Assembly (NCBI RefSeq): GCF_014202275.1
Contig: NZ_JACHGF010000011.1
Coordinates: forward strand, 62,001-126,000
From: Rhabdobacter roseus
GTDB taxonomy: Bacteria > Bacteroidota > Bacteroidia > Cytophagales > Spirosomataceae
Direction of reading: 5' to 3'
DNA: 64,000 nucleotides
Shown here: in pieces, positions 41,321-48,614 of the stretch
How the letters are laid out: every line of letters begins with the position of its first letter
How positions within the stretch are numbered: the first letter of the stretch is position 1
Position numbers and translations under genes: made by a program
Notes under the pieces: model-generated
Told to the model about the DNA's origin: nothing
Seen by the model: the letters and a program-made list of their open reading frames with translations, nothing else
Database searches by the model: none

Positions 41321-42178
41321 TTACAAACTACCCAAAAAAGCATCGATTTGTTGGTAAAACCAGGCCGGTTCGTCGTACATGATGAAGTGCTTGGCCTGGG
41401 CCACCACGATGGTTTTGTGGGGCAGCGTGCGGTACTGCTCGCCCAGAATCCGCTCGGTGGTCTGCGGGCTGTTGAAGTACAAACTACCCAGCACCAGCGT
41501 GGGAGCCGTGATACGGGCCAGGTTGGGCCGCAGGTCGGTCAGGCTTAGCTCCACGATGGTATAGCCCAGCGTTTTGCGGTCGCTCAGAGCGGCCCAGCGC
41601 GCAATCTGCCGCGCCCGGCTGCTATCCCGTACCTGCGTCAGCATGGCCCGGGCCTGGTTTTGCTCAAAGGACGAGTCCGGCAGGCTGACGAAGTTCTGCG
41701 CCACGGTTTCCGCGTTGTACATGGGTAGCTGCCGCAGCGAGTCGGCCCGCACGTTGGGGTTCATCATCGCCGCCAGGAAAGGTACCCCGTCCACGCAAAT
41801 GACTTTGGAAAACAGCTCCGGCTCCGTACTGCTCACCCACAGGCTCATGAAAGCCCCCAGGCTGTGGCCCATCAGCACGGGCTTGTGCAGGTTTTTGGCT
41901 TTTACGTAGGCCATGATCTGGTCCCGGACGGTCTGTAGAATAGGCTGCTCAATGGGCGGTACTCCCGCGTAACCCGCCAGCGTGAGCACGTGGCACTCGT
42001 AGCGGTCTTTGAGGTGTTCGACGGTTTCGCGCCATACCTCGCCGCTGCACGAGTAGCCCGGAATCAGGAGCAGGGGCTGGCCTTGGCCCGTCACCTCCAC
42101 GGTGAAGGCGGTAGGCTGGGCGTAACCCGCCCGAAGTACTATAACAAACAACAGTATAGAAAAAAGAAACTTTTGCAT
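41321..42178 (-). CDS. secreted alpha/beta hydrolase
   Basis: 285 residues with a signal peptide (MQKFLFSILLFVIVLRAGYAQ). The fold landmarks are LLLIPGYSCSGEVW (oxyanion region), the nucleophile elbow GHSLGAF (S106), and near the end APTLVLGSL and AQAKHFIMYDEP with the probable catalytic histidine. Serine hydrolase of unknown substrate, periplasmic. A folded RNA-like element occupies its 5' leader (42188-42249). Located 18 nt downstream-of-start of the ECF sigma gene region on the same strand, so it is upstream of the sigma cassette in transcription order. Confidence 0.9.
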   Translation of the reverse strand: MQKFLFSILLFVIVLRAGYAQPTAFTVEVTGQGQPLLLIPGYSCSGEVWRETVEHLKDRYECHVLTLAGYAGVPPIEQPILQTVRDQIMAYVKAKNLHKPVLMGHSLGAFMSLWVSSTEPELFSKVICVDGVPFLAAMMNPNVRADSLRQLPMYNAETVAQNFVSLPDSSFEQNQARAMLTQVRDSSRARQIARWAALSDRKTLGYTIVELSLTDLRPNLARITAPTLVLGSLYFNSPQTTERILGEQYRTLPHKTIVVAQAKHFIMYDEPAWFYQQIDAFLGSL

Positions 42179-42187
42179 GATCGTGAA

Positions 42188-42249
42188 AAGGATAAATCGT
42201 GGTTGATGTCCGCCTGGGAGGGCCCATCCCGGGGCGGTGATTTATCCTT
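42188..42249 (-). promoter_or_regulatory. structured 5' leader of the alpha/beta hydrolase
   Basis: The 11-bp perfect arms AAGGATAAATC (42188-42198) and GATTTATCCTT (42239-42249) enclose a second stem CCGCC/GGCGG (42210-42214 with 42233-42237) and a third GGGA/TCCC (42216-42219 with 42227-42230). In the minus-strand transcript the stem ends 9 nt before the start codon, so it could control translation or end transcription of the upstream gene. Confidence 0.45.
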
Positions 42250-42305
42250 ACGATACGGGCAGGGGTTGTTTGTTACAGGGCTAGCAATTTTTTTTGTATT
42301 AAAAA

Positions 42306-43667
42306 CTACCTGGTTTTCTGAAGGTACTTGTCCCGATCTGCTTCGTAGGTAGCCACGACTTCTTTTTTATAACGGGTCGTAAAATCCGGCGGTGGTAGCA
42401 GCGACTGGGGGCCCAGCTTAGTTCCTAGGGCAAATTGCAGCCCTCCTTTTTTAGCCTTTGAAACCGTGAATTCGTCATACACTTCCCCTACGGCCGTTTT
42501 GGCTACGTAATGAAGGGCGGTGGGGGTTACGTTTATTTCCTGGTACAGTTGAAGCGAAGTACCTGCCCGCTCCATCCAATCCGTAAAGCGGATCGCATTT
42601 TGGTAAGGCCCCGAAACGCTAACGACATAGACGGGCCATTTCCCTTCCATACGGCCCCGGGCGTATACGTGTTCATGTCCCGTCAGCACCAACGGTACTT
42701 GGTAGCGCTCGTAGAGCGCCTTAAATTCCGGAAACCGAACTCCCGCCTCCCGGTTTCGCGCCAGCTGCTCCATGGAGTAGTGATGCATCACAATAACCCA
42801 GTCGCCCCGAAATTCCTTGAGGCGGTCTTCCAACCAGCTTAGCATAGCTTGGGTACCTGGCTTATCAATGGGATAACGACACAAGTTCAGGGAGACAAGC
42901 CGTACATTGTTATAATCCACGAAGTAGGTCTCTTCTTCGTGCCCCGGGGGTCCATTTTGGGGAAAAGCGAAATTGAGCCGCCAGTGCTTGGTCAGGTAGT
43001 CTGGCGAGCCCGCCGTGGCATATTCGTGGTTGCCGGGGGTAGCCAGGAGCGGGTAGTTTTGGAAAATCCAGCCTCCCGCCGGAAAGAACTCGTTCCAATT
43101 CTCCCGGTTTAACGCGCCTCGGTGAACCAGATCACCCCCAAACAGCAGAAATTTGGCGTCGGGTTTATCCCGTAGGGCTTGTCGGATCGTGCGGCTTCCC
43201 AGAGAATAAATATCCCGCTGGACATCGCCAAAATACAGAAACGAGAACGGTTCGTTCTTTCCGGAGGCGGTCTTAAATTCGGCCCATTCCGACCAGTACT
43301 CCCCATACCCAACGCGGTAGCTATATCGGGTTTGGGGACGTAGACGCTCAATGTTGATACTATGATGGTTCCAGGTTCCGTCGTCGGCCCGGTGAGGCTC
43401 CGTTTGGGCCTTCATCCGTTGTACGCGTTCCCGAAAAAAAGGCGTTGCGGTGGCCTCACAGTATTCGATGTAACTCTGGCGGGTCGTATCGTGGGTGCGC
43501 CAGCTAAAAGATTGGCTCGTACTGGGGTCTGTTTCCCAGGAAACAGAAAGATGATGCGGGTATAAAAAGGAAAGAGAGGAAACCGGGGCTTCAGTGTTTT
43601 CCCGAAGGGCCATGAGCCCTACGCCCACGGCAGCCACCAACAAGCCTGCTAGAAAAACATTCTTCAT
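42306..43667 (-). CDS. purple acid phosphatase-like metallophosphoesterase
   Basis: 453 residues with an N-terminal membrane anchor or signal (MKNVFLAGLLVAAVGVGLMA). A beta-sandwich with a fibronectin-like domain (about 35-130; SVSWETDPSTSQSFSWRTHD, RYSYRVGYGEYWSEWAEFKT) precedes the calcineurin fold. The bimetal motifs are FLYFGDVQ, LLFGGDLVH, TPGNHEYAT, VIVMHHYSM, and LTGHEHVYARG, typical of purple acid phosphatases. A periplasmic phosphomonoesterase or phosphodiesterase; substrate unknown. 127 nt separate it from the hydrolase gene. Confidence 0.92.
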   Translation of the reverse strand: MKNVFLAGLLVAAVGVGLMALRENTEAPVSSLSFLYPHHLSVSWETDPSTSQSFSWRTHDTTRQSYIEYCEATATPFFRERVQRMKAQTEPHRADDGTWNHHSINIERLRPQTRYSYRVGYGEYWSEWAEFKTASGKNEPFSFLYFGDVQRDIYSLGSRTIRQALRDKPDAKFLLFGGDLVHRGALNRENWNEFFPAGGWIFQNYPLLATPGNHEYATAGSPDYLTKHWRLNFAFPQNGPPGHEEETYFVDYNNVRLVSLNLCRYPIDKPGTQAMLSWLEDRLKEFRGDWVIVMHHYSMEQLARNREAGVRFPEFKALYERYQVPLVLTGHEHVYARGRMEGKWPVYVVSVSGPYQNAIRFTDWMERAGTSLQLYQEINVTPTALHYVAKTAVGEVYDEFTVSKAKKGGLQFALGTKLGPQSLLPPPDFTTRYKKEVVATYEADRDKYLQKTR

Positions 43668-43758
43668 CGTAAAGAGCTATAAATTAGTGGAGTCTTCTTT
43701 TTTCGTACTAAGCCAAACCCGCTTCGAGTGGCTTTTCGACCCTTTCTAATACATAGTC

Positions 43759-43802
43759 TAAAAACAAAAAATAAGGCTATTGCCAGCAGCACAATAGCCT
43801 TA
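43759..43802 (-). terminator. intrinsic terminator of the M20 gene
   Basis: On the minus strand, TAAGGCTATTG pairs with CAATAGCCTTA (43802-43792 with 43782-43772, 11 bp), followed by a long T-rich tract (43771-43759). Ends the amidohydrolase transcript before the phosphatase gene. Confidence 0.82.
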
Positions 43803-43838
43803 AAAAAACGGATTACCCAACCAAGCCTAGCAGTCCCG

Positions 43839-45512
43839 CTACTTCCCCTTGGCCTCCATTTCCTTGAGCTTGGCTTTTTGGGCGTCGCTCAGGGTAGGGT
43901 ACTCGATGCCCAGCTGCTCAAGGTAGGTTTTGTACTTCGCAGGATCGTAATAGTACTTCTGGAGCTCGGGCTTGAAGGTCGCCATCGTTTCGCGGTTCAG
44001 GTGTACGGCCGGGTTGTCTTTGGGCCCCACCAGCGGCGTGTACTGAATCTCCTTCGTTTGTTCATCGCGGAAGTAGGCCGTCGCGGCTTTCAATACTTCG
44101 GGCTTTAGCAGCAAGTCCAGCAGGGTCATGGCCTCTACCTTGGCCCCCGCCACGATGCCCTTGTGTGCAATGGGCGTGGCCATCGAGATGGCGTTGGACC
44201 AGTGGTGGCCCGGCAAGCCCGGAATGTTGGAAGGGTACCTTAGCACCACCGTCGGCAGTGACCACGAAATATCGGCGATGTCGTCGGAGCCGCCACCCAC
44301 TGAGCGCATCCCCTGCCCGCCCATAGCCGTGACGGGCGCATCGGCCGGCAAGCCGATGGTATCCAGCTTAATAGCCAGGCCGTCTATTTTGGCGGCTTCC
44401 ATTTCGATTTGGGCCGCTTTGGCCAGGAGTTGGTCTTTTTCGTCCCAGACAGGCAGGCCCACGTGCTTGCTGTTTTGGTACACGGCCTCGGCGATGGGCT
44501 TGTTGAAGTGCCCCGGCCAGGCCGAGCCCAGGATTTCGTAGCTAAATTTCGTGTCGGTCATCAGGGCCGCCCCCTCGGCCATTTTCACGCCCGTTTCAAA
44601 TAATTTTTTGATCTTGGGGTAGCTGCGCTCCCGGAAGTAGTACCAGACCGACGCCTTGGAAGGTACCACATTGGGCTGGTCGCCACCGTCGGGAATGACG
44701 TAGTGCGAGCGCTGGGTGAGCTCCAGGTGCTCACGGCGGTAGTTCCAGCCGATGTTCATCAGCTCCACGGCATCCAGCGCGCTTTTGCCGCGCCAAGGCG
44801 CTCCGGCGGCGTGCGCCGCCTGGCCTTCAAAGGTAAACTTCACCGAGATGAGTCCGTTGTTGCCCGCGTCGCCGTAGCCCACGCTCAGGTTGTTGCCGAC
44901 GTGGGTAAAAATGCAGGCGTCGACGTCTTTGAAGTACCCATCGCGCACGTAGAAGGCCTTGGCTCCCACCAGTTCTTCGGCCACGCCCGGCCAGAGCATC
45001 AAGGTACCTGGTATCTTATCCCGCTCCATGATGTCCTTCACGGCCAGGGCCGAAATGATGTTCAGCGCCTGCCCGGAGTTGTGCCCCTCGCCGTGGCCGG
45101 GCGCTCCTTCTACCATGGGGTCGTGGTAGGCTACGCCGGGTTTCTGGCTGGCCTTGGGAATGCAGTCTACGTCGGAGCCCAGCGCGATGAGTGGCTTGCC
45201 GCTACCCCAGGTGGCGATCCAGGCGGTAGGCATACCGGCAATGCCCCGCTGGACGGTAAAGCCGTTTTTTTCCAGGAGCTCGGTGAGGTACCTGAAGGTT
45301 TCTTCTTCCTGAAAGCCCAGCTCCGCAAAGCTAAATAGCCGGTCGTTGATTTCCTGACCCAGCTTAGCCCGCTGCTCCACGCCCGCTACGGCCTGCTGCT
45401 TGAGCTTCTCGAGCGGATCAGCGGGTACTTTGGCGTTGCGTTTGCCCTGGGCCAAACAGGCCGGCGAAAGTACCCAGCTTCCCAGTAGTAGAACCAGTAC
45501 TACTCTTTTCAT
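43839..45512 (-). CDS. M20-family amidohydrolase
   Basis: 557 residues from ATG 45512 (MKRVVLVLLLGSWVLSPACLAQ, signal peptide); the upstream frame is non-coding. The domain order is AbgB-type aminoacylase: FAELGFQEEETFRYLTELLEKNGF, metal ligands in LGSDVDCIP, and GHGEGHNSGQALNI, and the GDAGNNGLISVKFTFEGQAAHAAGAPWRGKSALDA dimerisation segment, with GGSDDIADISW and HHWSNAISMATPIAHKG at the C-terminal end. It resembles p-aminobenzoyl-glutamate or peptide-amide hydrolases. A long C-terminal tail after about 510 contains YYYDPAKYKTYLEQLGIEYPTL. Substrate unknown. Periplasmic. Confidence 0.92.
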   Translation of the reverse strand: MKRVVLVLLLGSWVLSPACLAQGKRNAKVPADPLEKLKQQAVAGVEQRAKLGQEINDRLFSFAELGFQEEETFRYLTELLEKNGFTVQRGIAGMPTAWIATWGSGKPLIALGSDVDCIPKASQKPGVAYHDPMVEGAPGHGEGHNSGQALNIISALAVKDIMERDKIPGTLMLWPGVAEELVGAKAFYVRDGYFKDVDACIFTHVGNNLSVGYGDAGNNGLISVKFTFEGQAAHAAGAPWRGKSALDAVELMNIGWNYRREHLELTQRSHYVIPDGGDQPNVVPSKASVWYYFRERSYPKIKKLFETGVKMAEGAALMTDTKFSYEILGSAWPGHFNKPIAEAVYQNSKHVGLPVWDEKDQLLAKAAQIEMEAAKIDGLAIKLDTIGLPADAPVTAMGGQGMRSVGGGSDDIADISWSLPTVVLRYPSNIPGLPGHHWSNAISMATPIAHKGIVAGAKVEAMTLLDLLLKPEVLKAATAYFRDEQTKEIQYTPLVGPKDNPAVHLNRETMATFKPELQKYYYDPAKYKTYLEQLGIEYPTLSDAQKAKLKEMEAKGK

Positions 45513-45817
45513 AAAAAGTCGCTTTTCGTTTACGTTAAGAGATTGATCCCTATCAAGTTGTACTTTTTTTAAATAAGAAACAACGGCAAAGCTGCGAGGA
45601 AAGCCAAAATACTTGGGTAGTGCTACAAAGTACCATTTTAGTACCAATCCGTTCGGTAATACTGTACGATTCCGCCCCAGCCCGTATAACTATTTGAGGA
45701 TAAAATTTCACACAAAAGCTACCTGAATGAACGTACCTGCCTACACGAAGCGGGGAACGCTAATTATAAGTACCTCTCACTACGACCCGTTACAGCACTT
45801 AAAACAAGCCAGAAATC
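45513..45817. other. intergenic region before the outer-membrane protein gene
   Basis: 305 bp between divergent genes, moderately AT-rich, with one AAGTACCT copy near 45770. It must contain promoters for both genes, but I found no exact TAnnTTTG box. Nothing else recognised. Confidence 0.4.
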
Positions 45818-46531
45818 ATGAAACGTTTACCGTTACTAAATTGGGTACTGCTCAGTGTGGGGGTACTTAGCTTTGCATCCTGCCGGACGGTCTACGCTCC
45901 CAATGCCATCAACACGCCGCTTTTTCAGGAGCGGGGCGAGTCAAAAATCACACTGGCTACCAATAACCTACAGGCGGCCACGGCGGTCTCCGACCACATC
46001 GGAATCATGGCCAATGGGTACTTCAATGCGTTCACGAGCGACGACCGCGCTTTCCGCAACAACGGCTACGGCCTCGAGGCGGGCGTGGGGGTATTTGGGA
46101 GCAACGAAAACCGGATCAGTTACGAGGCCTACGGAGGTGTGGGCTTCTTGAACGTGAAAATCCGGGAAAACAACGACGCCAAGAACTTCCGGGCGCAGGG
46201 TACCAAGTTTTTTATCCAGCCCGCCGTCGGCTGGGTCAATCCCTACTTTGAGGTGGCCTTCAGCCCGCGCCTATCGGTGGTGAAGTACGGTACGCCGGAG
46301 CTCTCGGGCTACACGGCCCAGGAGCAAGCCGACTACTACTTCAATACGTTGGCCGATGCGCCGCACGCCTTCATTGAGCCCACATTGATCCTGCGGGGTG
46401 GCTACCGCTGGGTGAAGGTACAGGCGCAGTTTGGCCGCTCGCTGAAGCTCACCAAAAATAACCTCAACTACGACGACAATGTAGGGAGCGTGGGACTGAT
46501 TTTTAACCTGGCCCGCTGGTATCGTGATTGA
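45818..46531 (+). CDS. outer-membrane lipoprotein of unknown function
   Basis: 237 residues with a lipoprotein leader ending in SFASC (C22). The body alternates short hydrophobic/aromatic strands with Gly/Asn turns (GIMANGYFNAFTSDDRAFRNNGYGLEAGVGVFGSN, ISYEAYGGVGFLNV, KVQAQFGRSLKLTKNNL) and ends VGSVGLIFNLARWYRD, consistent with a small beta-barrel or barrel-associated lipoprotein. Function unknown. A strong terminator follows. It is the last gene before the octamer-free uptake locus. Confidence 0.78.
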   Translation: MKRLPLLNWVLLSVGVLSFASCRTVYAPNAINTPLFQERGESKITLATNNLQAATAVSDHIGIMANGYFNAFTSDDRAFRNNGYGLEAGVGVFGSNENRISYEAYGGVGFLNVKIRENNDAKNFRAQGTKFFIQPAVGWVNPYFEVAFSPRLSVVKYGTPELSGYTAQEQADYYFNTLADAPHAFIEPTLILRGGYRWVKVQAQFGRSLKLTKNNLNYDDNVGSVGLIFNLARWYRD

Positions 46532-46641
46532 CCTTCACCCCGACCTATAAGGCGCGGCCATTCCCTTACCGCCAACGGCCCTAGACCGTTTGGACCTGAG
46601 CGAGCGCCATTGGCTGAACACCTGACCGTAGCCTGGTGAGC

Positions 46642-46671
46642 ATCCCCGTAGGAAATTTCTACGGGGATTTT
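46642..46671 (+). terminator. intrinsic terminator before the uptake locus
   Basis: ATCCCCGTAG (46642-46651) pairs with CTACGGGGAT (46659-46668), 7-nt loop, then TTTT. Marks the left boundary of the SusCD locus. Confidence 0.85.
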
Positions 46672-46886
46672 CTTTGGTAACATTAAAAATGCAAATCGTC
46701 TGCGCTTCATAAAAATTTTAAAAATAAGGATTTTATTTTGAAATAATTTTGTAAAAATTATACTACTCCACATTATATTCTATATTAAGAACATATAGCA
46801 AATTTTATTCTAAGTTAGCATAGGGAAAAACCTCTTTCACTTGTCTAGGGGAGCACAACCCACTCTGGACACTGAAAAGAGCTACG
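46672..46886. other. AT-rich control region of the SusCD locus
   Basis: 215 bp rich in A and T, following the terminator. It contains TAATTTTG at 46744-46751, an exact -7 element, 135 nt before the sigma gene. No operator was identified. Confidence 0.45.
46744..46751 (+). promoter_or_regulatory. -7 element of the sigma gene
   Basis: TAATTTTG, exact match to TAnnTTTG; the expected TTG box is not evident. Confidence 0.4.
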
Positions 46887-47558
46887 ATGACATTGACTAT
46901 CAGGCAAAAAAATAGCTTATCGGCAGGGATTGCGGCCTCGGAAGAACCGTTTTTGCCAAGCCAGCCCTTCGCCACCATCACTCCCGATGACGAGCGGTTG
47001 CTGAGAGAAACCTTTGCCACCCATCCGCAAGAGGGGTGTGCATTACTCTTTAATCGATACTACGAAAGCCTGTGCAGTCACGCCATTCGGTTTGTACACT
47101 CCAAGGAGATTGCCGAGGACATTGTTTCAGAACTTTTTGCCGCTTTTTGGCAGGATCGCATTTTTGAACAAATTACCAGTTCCTACCGTGCCTACCTCTA
47201 CAAGGCCGTGCGCTTTCGGGCCTATAACTATTTAAAGTGGCAGCTCAAACGCAACGATTCGCTGGATTCGATCCACACGCCGCTGACGGCTCAAACCGTG
47301 AGCCCGGACGAAGCCCTACAATATACGGAGCTGCACCAGCGGGTAGAAAAAATAATTCAACAACTGCCACCCCAATGCCGCCGGGCCTATTTGCTCAAAC
47401 GGGTGGAGGGAAAAAAATACGAGGAAATTGCCAGCGAGCTTCAGATCAGCGCCAAAGCGGTGGAGGCGCTCGTGAGCCGGGCCTTGTTTAAACTCCGCAA
47501 AGAACTGAAAGACAACTGGCTTCTGAGTATTCCGCTTGTGTTGGCGATCGGATCCTGA
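46887..47558 (+). CDS. FecI-type ECF sigma factor
   Basis: 223 residues with an N-terminal extension (about 35) before region 2: ETFATHPQEGCALLFNRYYESLCSHAIRFVHSKEIAEDIVSELFAAFWQDR, and region 4: LPPQCRRAYLLKRVEGKKYEEIASELQISAKAVEALVSRALFKLRKEL. This is the usual Bacteroidota FecI-like factor that sits beside FecR and SusC. Extracytoplasmic binding of substrate to a SusC with an STN domain is relayed through FecR to release it. First gene of the locus; FecR starts 58 nt after its stop. Confidence 0.93.
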   Translation: MTLTIRQKNSLSAGIAASEEPFLPSQPFATITPDDERLLRETFATHPQEGCALLFNRYYESLCSHAIRFVHSKEIAEDIVSELFAAFWQDRIFEQITSSYRAYLYKAVRFRAYNYLKWQLKRNDSLDSIHTPLTAQTVSPDEALQYTELHQRVEKIIQQLPPQCRRAYLLKRVEGKKYEEIASELQISAKAVEALVSRALFKLRKELKDNWLLSIPLVLAIGS

Positions 47559-47616
47559 ACCCCTGAATTACGCCGTATCCAACCATTTATTTCCTTTTAC
47601 AGCAATACCAAGCTAC

Positions 47617-48609
47617 ATGAGAGAATCAGTCACGAAGCAACTTCTGTTCGACTTTTTTGATGGGAATACCACCTGCGTTCAGCGCAAGCTCGTGGAAGAG
47701 TGGTTGGGGAGTAGTTCGGCCCATGAAGAACTGTTTTACCAGTACCTGGACGAATGGGAAAGGAAAGGTCCCCAGTTTTTCCCTGACGGAGAGCGGGCCC
47801 GACAAACCTACCATGCCCTGCTAAACGGTCGTACTTCCGCTGTTAAGCCCCTCGAACTCGTCCCTCCACCGCCCCGACAATTGAACCGGGCGTGGGCGCT
47901 CCGGTTAGCGGTGGCAGCCACTGTACTGCTCACGGCGTTCTTCTTCCGCTCGCCCCTGCTCTATCGTTCCTACGAATCAGCCCCCGGAGAACCGTATGCC
48001 TTTGCCCTGCCCGACGGCTCGCAGGTAACACTGAACGCCAATTCCTGCCTGCGGGTGCCCCGCTTTTCCTTTGGTCACCCGGTACGGGAAGTACAACTTA
48101 CGGGCGAAGCCGAGTTTAGCGTCACGCACACCCAAGACCACACGCCGTTTCGGGTATGGATGGACGACAACTACCAAATCGACGTATTGGGCACCGAGTT
48201 TACCGCCTACTCGCGCGAGCGGGGCAAACGGGTGTACTTAAAAGAAGGGAAAGTTAAACTCCTTCTTCCCAAAGGAGAGCAAATTTATCTCAAACCCGGC
48301 CATTGTTTTTCTTCCAGTCCAGGTGGCGAATTTTCGGTGAGTATACCCGAGCAGCCGCAGGCACTGACCGCCTGGAAAGAGCAGGCATTTTACTTTGACA
48401 ACACGTTGCTTTCGGAAGTGGTCGAACAAATCAAAGAGCGCTTTGCGATCACGATCCGTATCCGTGAACAAGCCTTGGCAAACCGCCGGATTGGTGGCAT
48501 GTACCGCGCCAAAAACGCCGACGAACTGCTGGGCATTTTATCCGAATTACTGGACATGACAATTACCAAAAAATCAGGTTACATCGAATTGAGCACTACC
48601 AAACCTTAG
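47617..48609 (+). CDS. FecR-family anti-sigma factor
   Basis: 330 residues from ATG 47617; the upstream extension overlaps the sigma gene end. A cytoplasmic N-terminus (about 1-88; TKQLLFDFFDGNTTCVQRKLVEEWL), one membrane helix (about 90-110; LRLAVAATVLLTAFFF) and a periplasmic FecR domain follow: AFALPDGSQVTLNANSCLRVPRFSFGHPVREVQLTGEAEFSVTH and IDVLGTEFTAYSRERGKRVYLKEGKVKL, with the C-terminal DUF4974-type region (YFDNTLLSEVVEQIKERFAITIRI). It senses the TonB-dependent receptor and holds the sigma factor. Only 5 nt separate it from the SusC gene. Confidence 0.93.
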   Translation: MRESVTKQLLFDFFDGNTTCVQRKLVEEWLGSSSAHEELFYQYLDEWERKGPQFFPDGERARQTYHALLNGRTSAVKPLELVPPPPRQLNRAWALRLAVAATVLLTAFFFRSPLLYRSYESAPGEPYAFALPDGSQVTLNANSCLRVPRFSFGHPVREVQLTGEAEFSVTHTQDHTPFRVWMDDNYQIDVLGTEFTAYSRERGKRVYLKEGKVKLLLPKGEQIYLKPGHCFSSSPGGEFSVSIPEQPQALTAWKEQAFYFDNTLLSEVVEQIKERFAITIRIREQALANRRIGGMYRAKNADELLGILSELLDMTITKKSGYIELSTTKP

Positions 48610-48614
48610 AATCT

